Origin: Amycolatopsis roodepoortensis
GTDB taxonomy: Bacteria > Actinomycetota > Actinomycetes > Mycobacteriales > Pseudonocardiaceae
Direction: 5' to 3'
Length of the DNA: 64,000 nucleotides
Assembly (NCBI RefSeq): GCF_014873915.1
Contig: NZ_JADBEJ010000008.1
Span: forward strand, 620,001-684,000
Position numbers and translations under genes: made by a program. The notes beneath the pieces were generated by a model. It was not told the origin of the DNA. It saw only the letters and a list, made by a program, of their open reading frames with translations, and did not search any database. How positions within the stretch are numbered: position 1 is the first letter of the stretch; each line of letters starts with the position of its first letter. Shown here one piece after another: positions 49,854 to 59,158 of the stretch.

Positions 49854-51062
49854 TTACCCGAGTACCGAAAGCCCGTCCGCCACGACGACGCCGTCGTGCA
49901 GGACCGTGCGGTCCTTGCCGCGGTCCATCACCGCGCTCGTCGGGGTCTCGCCGTCGACCAGGACCAGGTCGGCGCGGTCGCCGACGGCCACCCCCGGCCG
50001 GTCTTCGATACCCGCCAGCCGCGGGACGTCGTGGCTCATGATCGACGCGCCGCCCATCGTCGCCACGGCCAGCGCCATCTCGATCAGGTCGTCGCGGCGG
50101 AAGCCGTTGGTGAAGGCCAGCTGCCAGGTGCGGTCGAGCAGGTCGCAGTTGCCGTACGGGCTCCAGTAGTCCCGCTGGCCGTCCTCGCCGAGGCCGACGC
50201 GCACGCCCGCGGTCGTGAGGTCCGCGAGCGACAGCTGTCCGTCGGTGGACGGCGCGACGGTCGCCATCGCGATGTCCAGCTCGGCGAACGTGTCGATCAG
50301 GCGACGGCTCACCGATTCCGAGATCGAACCCAGTTCGTACGCGTGCGACATGGTCACCTTGCCGCGCATGTCCAGCGCGCGGACCCGCTCGATCACCAGG
50401 TCGGTCGAGAACACGCCGAGGTGGCCGGGTTCGTGCAGGTGGATGTCGACCTCGACGCCGTACTTCTCGGCGAGCCCGAACACGACGTCGAGATGTCCCT
50501 TGGGGTCCTTGTCCAGCGAACACGGGTCGATCCCGCCGACGACCGTGGCACCCGAGCGCAGCGACGCCTCCAGCACGTCCACGGTGCCGGGCTCGCGCAG
50601 GATCCCGGCCTGCGGGAAAGCCATGATCTCGACGTCCGCGTGCTTGGCGAAGCGCTCCTTCGCGGCGAGGACGGCGTCGAGCTTTTCGAGCTTGCAGTCG
50701 ACGTCCACCTGCGCGTACGTGCGCACGCGGGTGGTGCCGTTCGCGATCATGCGCTCCAGCGTCCCGGCGACGCGTTCGGGCAGCGGGACCTCGGCGTTCC
50801 GCCAGTTCTCGCGGTCGTTCAGCATCATCGCCCAGACCCCCGGCGCGCCGGTGTGCGGCCGGAACGGCAGCCCGATCCGCGTCGAGTCCAGGTGGACGTG
50901 CACGTCGCTGAACGACGGGAACAGCAGCCGCCCGCGCCCCTCGACCGTGTCCGGGGACGGCGTGGCGGCGGGATCGTGCGGCCGCACCGCGGTGATCCGG
51001 CCGTCGGCCACCTCGACGTCGCTGCGCTGTCCGCCCCAGGGGCGGACGTCACGGATCAACAC
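49854..51062 (-). CDS. Amidohydrolase (cytosine/creatinine deaminase-like)
   Basis: A 402-residue metal-dependent hydrolase of the CodA/AtzC group. The metal-binding motifs are visible: SDVHVHLDSTRIG (HxH, about residue 55), DIHLHEPGH (about 200), MSHAYELG (about 235) and GLGEDGQRDYWSPYG (Asp, about 290). It may deaminate or hydrolyse a purine, pyrimidine or triazine-like amide. GTG 51062 is the start (AAAGG upstream); the longer frame starts inside the TTTGGTATACCAAA palindrome (51089-51102), probably its operator. An NCS2 permease gene is 4.7 kb away, beyond the RHS gene. Confidence 0.85.
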   Translation of the reverse strand: MLIRDVRPWGGQRSDVEVADGRITAVRPHDPAATPSPDTVEGRGRLLFPSFSDVHVHLDSTRIGLPFRPHTGAPGVWAMMLNDRENWRNAEVPLPERVAGTLERMIANGTTRVRTYAQVDVDCKLEKLDAVLAAKERFAKHADVEIMAFPQAGILREPGTVDVLEASLRSGATVVGGIDPCSLDKDPKGHLDVVFGLAEKYGVEVDIHLHEPGHLGVFSTDLVIERVRALDMRGKVTMSHAYELGSISESVSRRLIDTFAELDIAMATVAPSTDGQLSLADLTTAGVRVGLGEDGQRDYWSPYGNCDLLDRTWQLAFTNGFRRDDLIEMALAVATMGGASIMSHDVPRLAGIEDRPGVAVGDRADLVLVDGETPTSAVMDRGKDRTVLHDGVVVADGLSVLG

Positions 51063-51088
51063 GGGGACACCTTTCTCGCCGGACTCTC

Positions 51089-51102
51089 TTTGGTATACCA
51101 AA
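51089..51102. promoter_or_regulatory. Palindromic operator upstream of amidohydrolase
   Basis: A perfect palindrome TTTGGTATACCAAA, 27 bases before the amidohydrolase start. Such TGGTATACCA sites are typical for GntR-family regulators; no such gene is next to it. Confidence 0.65.
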
Positions 51103-51122
51103 TCCCGTGAGCGGCGGCAACG

Positions 51123-54100
51123 TCACTTGGTGTGCCGGTACGGGCGCGTGTGCCCGGTCTCCGCGTTGTGCTTGGTGATGTGGTCGATCCCCATCGCTTC
51201 GAGCCTCGGGTACTCGGTCACGTCGAACACGTTGTCCTCGCGGCGATGCGGGTAGACGTCGTGTCCCTTGCCCGGCCAGTAGGGGAAGACCACGTGCGTG
51301 TCCTTGTTGGAGTTCTTGGCGAACGTTTCGGAGACGTAGTCCCACTTCTCCTGGACGAGCGGTTTCCTCGGGTCGTTGGGATCGTTGATCCACCCGGGCA
51401 TCTTGATGTTGTTGTCCTTGAGGGTTCCCTCGAGGGTGTTGCCGCCGTTCTGCTTCGCGATCTTGGTGGCCTTCTCCTCGACCGAGCCGAGGTACTCGTC
51501 CTCTTCGCCGCGTTTGCGCTTCTTGGTACCGCCGGACCAGAAGAAGTGCTTGTCCGCCTTCAGGATCTGGTCGAGCTTCGGCTTGAACTTCTCGAACTCC
51601 TCCTTCGACATCTTGTCGACGTCGATGGGAGGCTTCCGCGGGCTCCTTCGCAGCGGCTGGGGTTGCCCGCTGGGGCCGACCGGCTGAGGTCGCTGCTGGC
51701 TGCCCGGACCGCTCCGCCCGCAGGGCGGGACGAGGCCGAGCGGGTCCCCGATGAGCAGCGGCTGGTCGACGTAGCCGACGGGGTTCGGCGCGGCGGCGAG
51801 GCCGAGCGGGTCCTGGCTGAGGTAGCGCGACGTCCTGGGGTCGTAGTACCGGAAGACGTTGTAGTGCAGCCCGGTTTCCTCGTCGCGGTGCTGGCCGGGG
51901 AACGCCAGCGGCATCGACGCGGCGTCGGCGCCGGGCAGCGGCACACCCCAGAAACTGCTGCGGTCCTGCCAGACCAGCGTGCCGTGTTCGTCGAGCAGTT
52001 CGGTCGGCGTTCCCGCGGGCGACGTGATCACGGCGCGGAACACGGCGTCCTCGAGGGCGCCCGTGCGCTCGATCTGCACGACGGGGCGGTCGTCGTCGTA
52101 GCGTTCCCAGGTCAGGAGCCGGTAGGACTCGTCGGCGGGGTCGTAATCCATCCGCTCGACCACGGTCATCCCGCTCCACAGGAAGCGGACGTCGTGCGTG
52201 AGCTCGGCCGCGCCGTCCTGGTCGATCAGCCAGCGGCGTTTGGCGAATCGCCGCCCGAGCGGGTCGTAGTGATAGGTCCAGAACGCGCCGTCGGGGGTGC
52301 GAACGGAGCGCAGCCGGTCGAGGTGGTCCCACTCGTAGACGCAGGACTGGTCGGCGACGACCCGGCCCCGCTCGTCGCCGCTGTAGACGTCCTCGCCGAT
52401 GACGATGGTCCCCGCGGCGTCGTGGGTGAACCGTTCGACCCCGGCGGGTCCGCGTGCCTCGCTGACCCGGCCCGCGGTGTCGAAGGTGAGCCGCCAGGGC
52501 CGGATCGCGTCGTCGACGGCGGCGAGCCTGCCGTCCGGCCGGTAGCCGTAGACGCGTTGCCCGACGCCCGAGATGTGCTCTTCGGCGAGCCGGTCTTCCG
52601 CGTCGAACCGCCGCCGGAGCACCACGGTGCCGTCGACAGCGCGCGTGATCTCCCGTCCGGCGTCGTCGTAACCGAACTCGACTTCGTGGCCGGCGATCCG
52701 CAGCGACCGCGGCAGCCCCTCACCGGTGAACCGCCACTCACTGTCCACACCGGACGATGTGCGGCGGACGAGCACGTCGCCGTCGTGGCGCCAGCACACC
52801 CCGAGCCCGTTGATCGTGTCGACGACGACCCGGTCCCCGTCGTCGTGGACCATCTCGACCCGCGATTCGGTGTTCTCGGCGACGGTCATCCGGCCGAGCG
52901 CGTCGTACTCGTACCGCGTGACGTCGTCCGGAGTGCGCCTGGCCACGACGTTGCCCCCGACGTCGTAGTCGTACTCGGTCGCGTCACCCGTACTGCTGGT
53001 CATGCGCAGCAGTTGCCCCGCCGCGTCGTAGGCGTAGCCGATCCGGCGACCCTCGTAGTCGATCTCCTCGACGAGCCTGCCCGCGGCGTCGCGGACATAG
53101 CGCCAGGTGTGGCCGTTCGGGTTGGTCACCGAGGTGAGCCGCAGCTCGCCGTCGTAGGTGAACAGCGTGCGCGCGCCCGCGGCGTCGGTCTCTTCCAGGA
53201 CGAGGCCGAACGGGCCGTACTTGCGGCGCCGCGCGGCACCCGCCGCGTCGCGGTGCTCGACGACGTGACCTTCGGCGTCGTGCACCCACGTCTCGCGGCC
53301 GCCGTCGGGGCCGAGCCGCCAGGCACGGCGTCCATCGGCCGTCCAGCCGAGTCTCGCCGCGCCGCCGGAGGCCGTGTACGTGAGGCGGGGGCGGCCGAAC
53401 AGGTCGCGGTCGCCGGGACGGTCCGTCACCGGCGCGTCGGTCAGCGGATCGGGCGCGTCCGGGATCTCGACCGGCATCCCGGTGCCGACCAGCGTGGTGG
53501 CCGGGTCGAACGCGGGGACCGTCCGCCGGACGTCTCCCGCCGACAGCCGGATCTCGCCGTCGGCGTGCGTCACCAGCACCGTCGAGCCGCCGGGCCGGTG
53601 GACGGCGACCACTTCGCCGTCTTCGTCGTACTCGTAGCCGGTCTCCCGGCCGAGTTCGTCCACTGTGGACAGGAGCTCGTCGCGCCGGTTCCACGCGTAC
53701 CGCTGGGAGTTGCCGAGCGGGTCGACGCGTTCGACCAGTTGCCGGGCGTCGTTGAGGCGATACGTCCACGTGTGGCCCGTGGCGTCGGTGTGCCGCGTCG
53801 TGCCGGGTTCGTAGGCGAACGTCGCGTTGTAGTAGCCGCTAGCCCCGACGGCGCGGACACAGCGGCCGGCGTCGTCGTAGACGTAGCGGTACCAAGTGCC
53901 CGTGCGGTCCTTCCAGCCGACGAGCCGGTGACTGAAGTCGTAGTCGAGGGTCATGGGGCGGCCGGCGTAGTCCGCGACGGTGCTCAGCTGGCCGAGCCGG
54001 TTGTACGAGAAGCGCACGAGCGGCGGTTGTCCTGGCGCGCCTAGCGCGACGATCCGCCCGTTCGCGGTGCCGATCGCGAGTTCGACGCCGTCGTCACGGC

Positions 54101-55565
54101 GGAGCCGCGCGGGCGTTCCGTCGGGCGCGTAGGCGAATTCGGTGCGGGCGCCGTTCTGTTCGATGGCCGTGAGCGGAAGGACCCGGCCCGCGCCGGCGAA
54201 GAGCAGTTCGCGATCGCCCATCGACAGCCGGTAGCCGTCCGCCGCGCGGCGCAGCCGGTGCCTCGGGCCCTGCATCGGCAGGACGGGGACAGTCGCCGGG
54301 ACCGGATAGGTCAGCACCATGCCGTCTTCGGCGTAGAACAGGACGCGGTCGCTCGCGACCACCAACCGCTGGTCCATTGTGGACGTCCAAGATGGACCGA
54401 ACCAGCGGCCGGCGGTGTAGGACGACAGATGCGTCCGGGAGAGTTCGAGTTCGGCCACGTCGCCGGGCAGCGTCACGTCGACCTGCTTCATGACGACCTC
54501 GCCCGTCGCGACGTCGACGGGGTCACCGCAGTAGTTCTTGGAATCCGACGACGTCGAGCGGTCGCCGTTGCCGTCCTTCTTGGTGGTGTCGGTGCTGCCG
54601 CCCCGGTCGCGCGTGCCACCGCCGCCGCCAGTGCCGCTGGTGTTCGTCTGGTCGTTGTCGCTCTTGGTGTTGGTGCTCTTGTCGTTGGCGGGGCCGTCGT
54701 TGCCGCCGCCCGGTTTGCCGTTGCCGTCGGCGCTGGAGCTGCTGGTGCCCTCGTCGATCCCGCGGTCGTTGCCGCCCTTGGGCTTGGGCGGCGGCGGCGC
54801 GTCCACCTTGCCGCTTTGCAGCTTGCGCAGGGCCTTGGCGGCGTCGTCGAAGAGCGTGTCGGCCTTCTTGAGCAGCGGCATCAGGCCCTTGAGCGCCTTG
54901 ACGAGCTTGGTGGTGAGGTCGGCGATCTTCGCGGCGGTCTTGGCGACCGCGGTCACCACCTGCGGTACCACCCAGGTCAGGCCGATGCCGAGGGTGAAAA
55001 GTACCTGCAGCGCCCAGCTGATCAGGTGACCGACGAGTTCGGCGATGATGTCGCGGACCAGGGTGCGGACGGCGGCGACGACCTCGCCCGCGGTCTTGAC
55101 CCCGCTGGACGCGCCCTCGCAGCCCTTCTGCGCGGCGGTGAGCACGGTGACCGTGTCCTGTGACCGTTCGCGGTAGCGGTCCGCGGCGTCGCCCGCCCAC
55201 GTCTGCAGGTCGGCCTTGACCAGGTCGGTCAGATCCGTGCCGATGGCACCGAGTTCCTTCGCGATGTTGGACCAGGTCTCGGCCTGCGCCTTGATCTGAT
55301 CGGCGTCGCCGGTCAGGGCGTCGAGCGCGTCGGAGAGCGGGCCGACGTGTTCGAGCAGCCAGCCGACACCCGCGGCGAGGATCGAACCGAAGGGGTCCAT
55401 GGCCATCGACAGCGCGTCGAGAGCCGTCCCGACGGCACCCATCGCGACCGCGGCCCAGTCGCCCTTCTCGATGCCTTCCTTGAGGTCGATCGCGGATTCC
55501 AGCAACGGGACACCGGAGTGCGCCTTGGTGGAGTCCTGGCGCTCAGCGACCAGCGGATTCGCCAT
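51123..55565 (-). CDS. RHS polymorphic toxin with WXG100-like N-terminus and ADP-ribosyl-cyclase-like C-terminal domain
   Basis: A 1480-residue protein. Residues 1-280 are helical with WAGDAADRYRERSQDT (WxG) like WXG100/ESX substrates; residues 280-360 are a Gly/Ser/Asp linker. Next come the DUF6531 segment (CGDPVDVATGEVVMKQVDVTLPG) and many YD repeats. The RHS core ends with YYDPRTSRYLSQDPLGL, after which toxin domains are attached. The last 150 residues contain HFFWSGGT, NGGNTLEGTL, W...SETFAKNSNKDTHVVF and VTEYPRLE. That order resembles ADP-ribosyl cyclase/CD38 and bacterial NADase toxins (catalytic Glu in the last motif). ATG 55565 has AGGAAAG upstream. No immunity gene is adjacent. Confidence 0.85.
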   Translation of the reverse strand: MANPLVAERQDSTKAHSGVPLLESAIDLKEGIEKGDWAAVAMGAVGTALDALSMAMDPFGSILAAGVGWLLEHVGPLSDALDALTGDADQIKAQAETWSNIAKELGAIGTDLTDLVKADLQTWAGDAADRYRERSQDTVTVLTAAQKGCEGASSGVKTAGEVVAAVRTLVRDIIAELVGHLISWALQVLFTLGIGLTWVVPQVVTAVAKTAAKIADLTTKLVKALKGLMPLLKKADTLFDDAAKALRKLQSGKVDAPPPPKPKGGNDRGIDEGTSSSSADGNGKPGGGNDGPANDKSTNTKSDNDQTNTSGTGGGGGTRDRGGSTDTTKKDGNGDRSTSSDSKNYCGDPVDVATGEVVMKQVDVTLPGDVAELELSRTHLSSYTAGRWFGPSWTSTMDQRLVVASDRVLFYAEDGMVLTYPVPATVPVLPMQGPRHRLRRAADGYRLSMGDRELLFAGAGRVLPLTAIEQNGARTEFAYAPDGTPARLRRDDGVELAIGTANGRIVALGAPGQPPLVRFSYNRLGQLSTVADYAGRPMTLDYDFSHRLVGWKDRTGTWYRYVYDDAGRCVRAVGASGYYNATFAYEPGTTRHTDATGHTWTYRLNDARQLVERVDPLGNSQRYAWNRRDELLSTVDELGRETGYEYDEDGEVVAVHRPGGSTVLVTHADGEIRLSAGDVRRTVPAFDPATTLVGTGMPVEIPDAPDPLTDAPVTDRPGDRDLFGRPRLTYTASGGAARLGWTADGRRAWRLGPDGGRETWVHDAEGHVVEHRDAAGAARRRKYGPFGLVLEETDAAGARTLFTYDGELRLTSVTNPNGHTWRYVRDAAGRLVEEIDYEGRRIGYAYDAAGQLLRMTSSTGDATEYDYDVGGNVVARRTPDDVTRYEYDALGRMTVAENTESRVEMVHDDGDRVVVDTINGLGVCWRHDGDVLVRRTSSGVDSEWRFTGEGLPRSLRIAGHEVEFGYDDAGREITRAVDGTVVLRRRFDAEDRLAEEHISGVGQRVYGYRPDGRLAAVDDAIRPWRLTFDTAGRVSEARGPAGVERFTHDAAGTIVIGEDVYSGDERGRVVADQSCVYEWDHLDRLRSVRTPDGAFWTYHYDPLGRRFAKRRWLIDQDGAAELTHDVRFLWSGMTVVERMDYDPADESYRLLTWERYDDDRPVVQIERTGALEDAVFRAVITSPAGTPTELLDEHGTLVWQDRSSFWGVPLPGADAASMPLAFPGQHRDEETGLHYNVFRYYDPRTSRYLSQDPLGLAAAPNPVGYVDQPLLIGDPLGLVPPCGRSGPGSQQRPQPVGPSGQPQPLRRSPRKPPIDVDKMSKEEFEKFKPKLDQILKADKHFFWSGGTKKRKRGEEDEYLGSVEEKATKIAKQNGGNTLEGTLKDNNIKMPGWINDPNDPRKPLVQEKWDYVSETFAKNSNKDTHVVFPYWPGKGHDVYPHRREDNVFDVTEYPRLEAMGIDHITKHNAETGHTRPYRHTK

Positions 55566-55778
55566 GTATGCCGTCTTTCCTGCCTCGGGATCCTCACCGA
55601 CTGGGCAACCGATTTCTACCATCGCCGAGCCGCGGTCCCCCTGCGCGGAAAGGATCTTTGCCCACCCGCCGTGAGGACGACCCGTACGGGCAGGGTCTTG
55701 CAAGTTCTGCTATGTGGAAGTTAACCTCCGCAGATTGAAATTGCCCGGCATCGCTCGCTTCTATCGAGAGGCGGATCC

Positions 55779-57302
55779 ATGGTGAAGAGGACGCGGGCCG
55801 AAGCGGCCGCGAGCGGCAGGCCCGAGGACGAACGGCTCGGGATCGGCAAGAGTTTCACTTACGGCGTCCAGCACGTCCTGACGATGTACGGCGGGATCAT
55901 CGCGCCGCCGCTGATCATCGGCGGTGCCGCGGGCGTCTCGACGGCCGAGATCGGGTTGCTCGTCGCGTCGTGCCTGTTCATCGGCGGTCTGGCGACGATC
56001 CTGCAGTCGTTCGGCATCCCCTTCTTCGGCTCCCGGTTACCGCTGGTCCAGGGCACCTCCTTCGCGGGGGTGGCGACGATGACCGCGATCGTGGCCGACG
56101 GCGGCCTGCCGGCCGTGTTCGGCTCGGTGATCGCGTCCGCGGTGCTCGGCCTGCTCATCACGCCGGTGTTCTCCCGGCTGGTGAAGTACTTCCCGCCGGT
56201 GGTCACCGGGACGGTGATCACGGTGATCGGGCTCAGCCTGATGCCGGTCGCGGCCCAGTGGGCGATGGGCAACAACGCCAAGTCGCCGGAGTTCGGCTCG
56301 GTCTCCAACATCGGCCTGGCCGCGATGACGCTGGCGATCGTGCTGCTGCTCAGCAAGGTCGCCGTCCCGGCCATCTCGCGGCTTTCGATCCTCCTGTCGA
56401 TCGTGGTCGGCACCGTACTGGCCGCCGTGCTGGGCAAGGCCGACTTCTCGCAGGTCTGGGACGGTCCGATCTTCGCGGTACCGACCCCGTTCGGCTTCGG
56501 CGCGCCGACCTTCGACGTCGCCGCGATCGTGTCGATGTTCATCGTCGTGCTGGTGACCCTCACCGAGACCACCGCCGACATGCTCGCGGTGGGGGAGATC
56601 GTCGGGACGAAGGTCGGCAAACGCCGGATCGGCGACGGGCTGCGCGCCGACATGGCGTCGTCGGCGGTCGCGCCGGTCTTCAACGGGTTCATGCAGAGCG
56701 CGTTCGCCCAGAACGTCGGGCTGGTCGCGATCACCGGGGTCCGGAGCCGGTTCGTGGTGACCGCCGGCGGAGTGATTCTGCTGGTACTGGGCATGCTCCC
56801 GGTGCTCGGCCGCGTCGTCGCCGCGATCCCGTACCCGGTGCTGGGCGGCGCCGGGCTCGTGCTGTTCGGCACGGTCGCGGCGTCCGGTATCAAGACGCTG
56901 TCCAAAGTGGACTACAACGGGAACATGAACCTGGTGATCGTCGCCGCGTCGGTCGGGCTGGGGATGGTCCCGATCGCGGCGCCGGAGTTCTACCACCACT
57001 TCCCGGCGTGGGTCGGCACGATCTTCCACTCGGGGATCAGCTCGGCCGCGCTCATGGCCGTCGTGCTGAACCTGCTGTTCAACCACCTGAAACCGGCCAA
57101 GGCGGGCAGCGACCCGTCGGTGTTCGCGACCGCGACCAGGGTGATCGACTACTCCGACCTCAGGGCCTTCTCGCGGCTCAAGGACGGCGACAGGATCGTC
57201 GACGGCAAGATCGTGGACGCCGAGGGCAAGCCGGTCCAGGTGTGTGACGAAGAGGGCAAGCCGGTGCCTTACCGGATCGGGTCCGAGCCGGAGGGGCACT
57301 GA
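55779..57302 (+). CDS. NCS2 nucleobase:cation symporter (xanthine/urate type)
   Basis: A 507-residue transporter with about 12-14 helices. The family motifs are VQGTSFAGVATM (about residue 90) and the NCS2 signature QNVGLVAITGVRSRFV (about residues 309-324). TLTETTADMLAVGE, with the Glu used in substrate binding, precedes the signature. The xanthine/urate branch is suggested by the QNxGxxxxTxVxSR consensus. The C-terminal 90 residues are a charged cytoplasmic tail. GAGAGG precedes ATG 55779. Confidence 0.88.
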   Translation: MVKRTRAEAAASGRPEDERLGIGKSFTYGVQHVLTMYGGIIAPPLIIGGAAGVSTAEIGLLVASCLFIGGLATILQSFGIPFFGSRLPLVQGTSFAGVATMTAIVADGGLPAVFGSVIASAVLGLLITPVFSRLVKYFPPVVTGTVITVIGLSLMPVAAQWAMGNNAKSPEFGSVSNIGLAAMTLAIVLLLSKVAVPAISRLSILLSIVVGTVLAAVLGKADFSQVWDGPIFAVPTPFGFGAPTFDVAAIVSMFIVVLVTLTETTADMLAVGEIVGTKVGKRRIGDGLRADMASSAVAPVFNGFMQSAFAQNVGLVAITGVRSRFVVTAGGVILLVLGMLPVLGRVVAAIPYPVLGGAGLVLFGTVAASGIKTLSKVDYNGNMNLVIVAASVGLGMVPIAAPEFYHHFPAWVGTIFHSGISSAALMAVVLNLLFNHLKPAKAGSDPSVFATATRVIDYSDLRAFSRLKDGDRIVDGKIVDAEGKPVQVCDEEGKPVPYRIGSEPEGH

Positions 57303-57321
57303 CGCGGCGGGGCGCCGCGTC
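57301..57321 (+). terminator. Terminator after NCS2 permease
   Basis: Perfect 9-bp arms GACGCGGCG (57301-57309) and CGCCGCGTC (57313-57321) with a GGG loop, overlapping the permease stop codon. Confidence 0.65.
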
Positions 57322-57570
57322 GATCACTCGGTCGGATGAAAGCTCAGCGGGTCCCGGCGGCGTCCGCCAGGCTCGCCACGGGGGCGTCCAGGACGCCGGA
57401 AATCGGCGGTCCACCCCCTCCGGGTGACCCGCCGAGGGTGACCTTGACCTGGCGATCTGTACGAATTTGAGACGGCGACGTGTGTTACCGGGCAAGACCT
57501 GCGAGAATGGTCCACGAGATCGGGGCATCGAATGAGCTCAGACTCGCTATGAAGAGCAGGTAGAAAAAGT

Positions 57571-57774
57571 ATGGCTCAGGGCAGCGTTAAGTGGTTCAAC
57601 GGCGAAAAGGGCTTCGGCTTCATCGCTCAGGACGACGGCGGACCGGACGTTTTCGTGCACTACTCGGAGATCCAGGGCAGCGGCTTCAAGTCCCTGGACG
57701 AAGGGCAGCGCGTCGAGTTCGAGATCGGCCAAGGTCAGAAGGGCCCGCAGGCCCAGCGCGTCGTCGCCATCTGA
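57571..57774 (+). CDS. cspA: Cold-shock protein
   Basis: A 67-residue single OB-fold RNA chaperone. RNP1 is KGFGFI and RNP2 is VFVHY, with the SVKWFNGEKGFGF start typical of CspA. The product melts mRNA structure at low temperature or in stationary phase. About 270 bases of upstream sequence are gene-free, which fits the long regulatory 5' leaders common for csp genes. Weak binding site before ATG 57571. Confidence 0.95.
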   Translation: MAQGSVKWFNGEKGFGFIAQDDGGPDVFVHYSEIQGSGFKSLDEGQRVEFEIGQGQKGPQAQRVVAI

Positions 57775-57783
57775 CTTTCTTCA

Positions 57784-57825
57784 CGCCGAAGGCCTCCATC
57801 CGTACCGGGTGGGGGCCTTCGGGCG
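57784..57825. terminator. Terminator after cspA
   Basis: Arms CGCCGAAGGCC (57784-57794) and GGCCTTCGGGCG (57814-57825), imperfect by one G, with a GC-rich loop and then TTTCG. Confidence 0.7.
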
Positions 57826-57876
57826 TTTCGGGACCCGATATCGTCGTTGCATGCTTGTGATCGTTCGTGAGCACCC

Positions 57877-58521
57877 GTGCGGCCGGACGCGGTGAGCCGC
57901 TCCGCCCTGGAGCCCGAGCAGGTCGGGCGGAAGGTGCGGTTGCGCGAGGTCGGGCTGGGGGACCGCCGGGTCCTGATGGGCTTCGACCGTGACATGGCCC
58001 GCGAGGCGACGCCGCTGATCGGCGGCGGGCACCGCCACTGGGCCTCACACCGCTCGGGGTCCTCCGGCGACGACATCCACTTCGGCATCGAGACGGTCCG
58101 CGGCCGGATGCTGGTGGGTTCGGTCTGCACCATCGGCGCCGACCCGGTGACCGGCCGGTTCGGCTACGGCATCGGGATCGCCCCGCGCCACCAGCGCTGC
58201 GGATACGCCACGGACGCCATCACCGTCCTCCTGGCCCACATGTTCGGGCAGCGCGGCTTCCGCAAATGCGAGGTCACCGTGTACGGCGGCAATGTGGCGT
58301 CCCTGTCGCTGCACGGCGGTCTCGGTTTCCGCGAGGAAGGCAGGCTGCGGGACACCGAGGTGGTGCGCGGCGAGATCAAGTACCTCGTGCGGATGGGCAT
58401 CACCGCCGAAGAATTCGCCGCTCGCCCCGTGGACAGCCTCGCCGACCTCGGCAGGCGTGGCCAGCACCGGCGGCCCCGGCGCGGCAAGCACTGGCGCACG
58501 CCCGCCGCGATCAGCGGTTGA
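57877..58521 (+). CDS. GNAT-family N-acetyltransferase (RimJ-like)
   Basis: A 214-residue protein of the RimJ/RimL branch of GNAT enzymes: VRLREVGLGDRRVLMGFDRD at the start, acetyl-CoA-binding motif A GIGIAPRHQRCGYATDAITVLLAHMF (R/QxxGxG/A type, about residues 95-120), then KCEVTVYGGNVASLSLHGGLGFREEGRLRD. The GTG start at 57877 is uncertain; GTG 57892 is possible. The C-terminal ~35 residues are an unusual basic tail. Its stop overlaps the convergent response-regulator gene by 11 bases. Confidence 0.85.
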   Translation: MRPDAVSRSALEPEQVGRKVRLREVGLGDRRVLMGFDRDMAREATPLIGGGHRHWASHRSGSSGDDIHFGIETVRGRMLVGSVCTIGADPVTGRFGYGIGIAPRHQRCGYATDAITVLLAHMFGQRGFRKCEVTVYGGNVASLSLHGGLGFREEGRLRDTEVVRGEIKYLVRMGITAEEFAARPVDSLADLGRRGQHRRPRRGKHWRTPAAISG

Positions 58522-59158
58522 TCATCCCGGATTCGTAGGCGAAGACGACGGCCTGGACGCGGTCGCGGAGGCCGAGTTTCGTGAGGATGCGGCCGACGTG
58601 GGTCTTCACCGTCCCCGGCGAGAGGAACAGCAGTTCGGCGATCTCGGCGTTGGACAGGCCGCGCGCCAGCTGCTGGAGCACCTCTTGTTCGCGGCCGGTG
58701 AGCAGGGCGAGCCGGTCGTCCGCCGGCGGCACGGGCAGGCCGGTGACGACCCGGTCGAGCAGCCGCCGGGTGACGGTGGGCGCGAGGGTCGCCTCGCCCG
58801 CGGCGACCACCCGGACACCGGCGAGCAGATCCGGCGCCAGCGCGTCCTTGAGCAGGAAGCCGCTGGCCCCCGCCTGGAGCGCGGCGTAGACGTATTCGTC
58901 GAGGTCGAACGTGGTCAGCACCAGGACGCGGGCACGATGCGCCGCAGCGATCGCCGCGGTGGCCTCGACGCCGTCCATCTCGGGCATCCGGATGTCCATG
59001 AGCACGACGTCGGGATCGAGGTCCGCCACCAGCGCGACGGCCTCCGCGCCGTCGCCCGCCTCGCCGACGACCTCGATGTCGTCCGCGTTGTCCAGGATCA
59101 TCCGCAGTCCGGTGCGCACGAGCGCCTGGTCGTCGGCGATGACCACCCGGATCGTCAT
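58511..59158 (-). CDS. NarL/FixJ-type response regulator
   Basis: A 215-residue response regulator. The receiver has acidic pair ADD (residues 8-10), phospho-acceptor Asp55 (VVLMDIRMPEMDG), Thr near 82-83 and Lys104 (FLLKDALAP). The LuxR-type HTH is at the C-terminus (LTGREQEVLQQLARGLSNAEIAELLFLSPGTVKTHVGRILTKLGLRDRVQAV). Its start overlaps the stop of the histidine-kinase gene by four bases (ATGA), making a classical pair. Confidence 0.93.
   Translation of the reverse strand: MTIRVVIADDQALVRTGLRMILDNADDIEVVGEAGDGAEAVALVADLDPDVVLMDIRMPEMDGVEATAAIAAAHRARVLVLTTFDLDEYVYAALQAGASGFLLKDALAPDLLAGVRVVAAGEATLAPTVTRRLLDRVVTGLPVPPADDRLALLTGREQEVLQQLARGLSNAEIAELLFLSPGTVKTHVGRILTKLGLRDRVQAVVFAYESGMINR

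Noticed and set aside
51132..54044. 970-residue open frame on the plus strand opposite the RHS gene
   Set aside because: Shadow frame of a GC-rich gene; Arg/Val/Gly/Asp-rich with no domains, while the opposite strand has clear RHS motifs.
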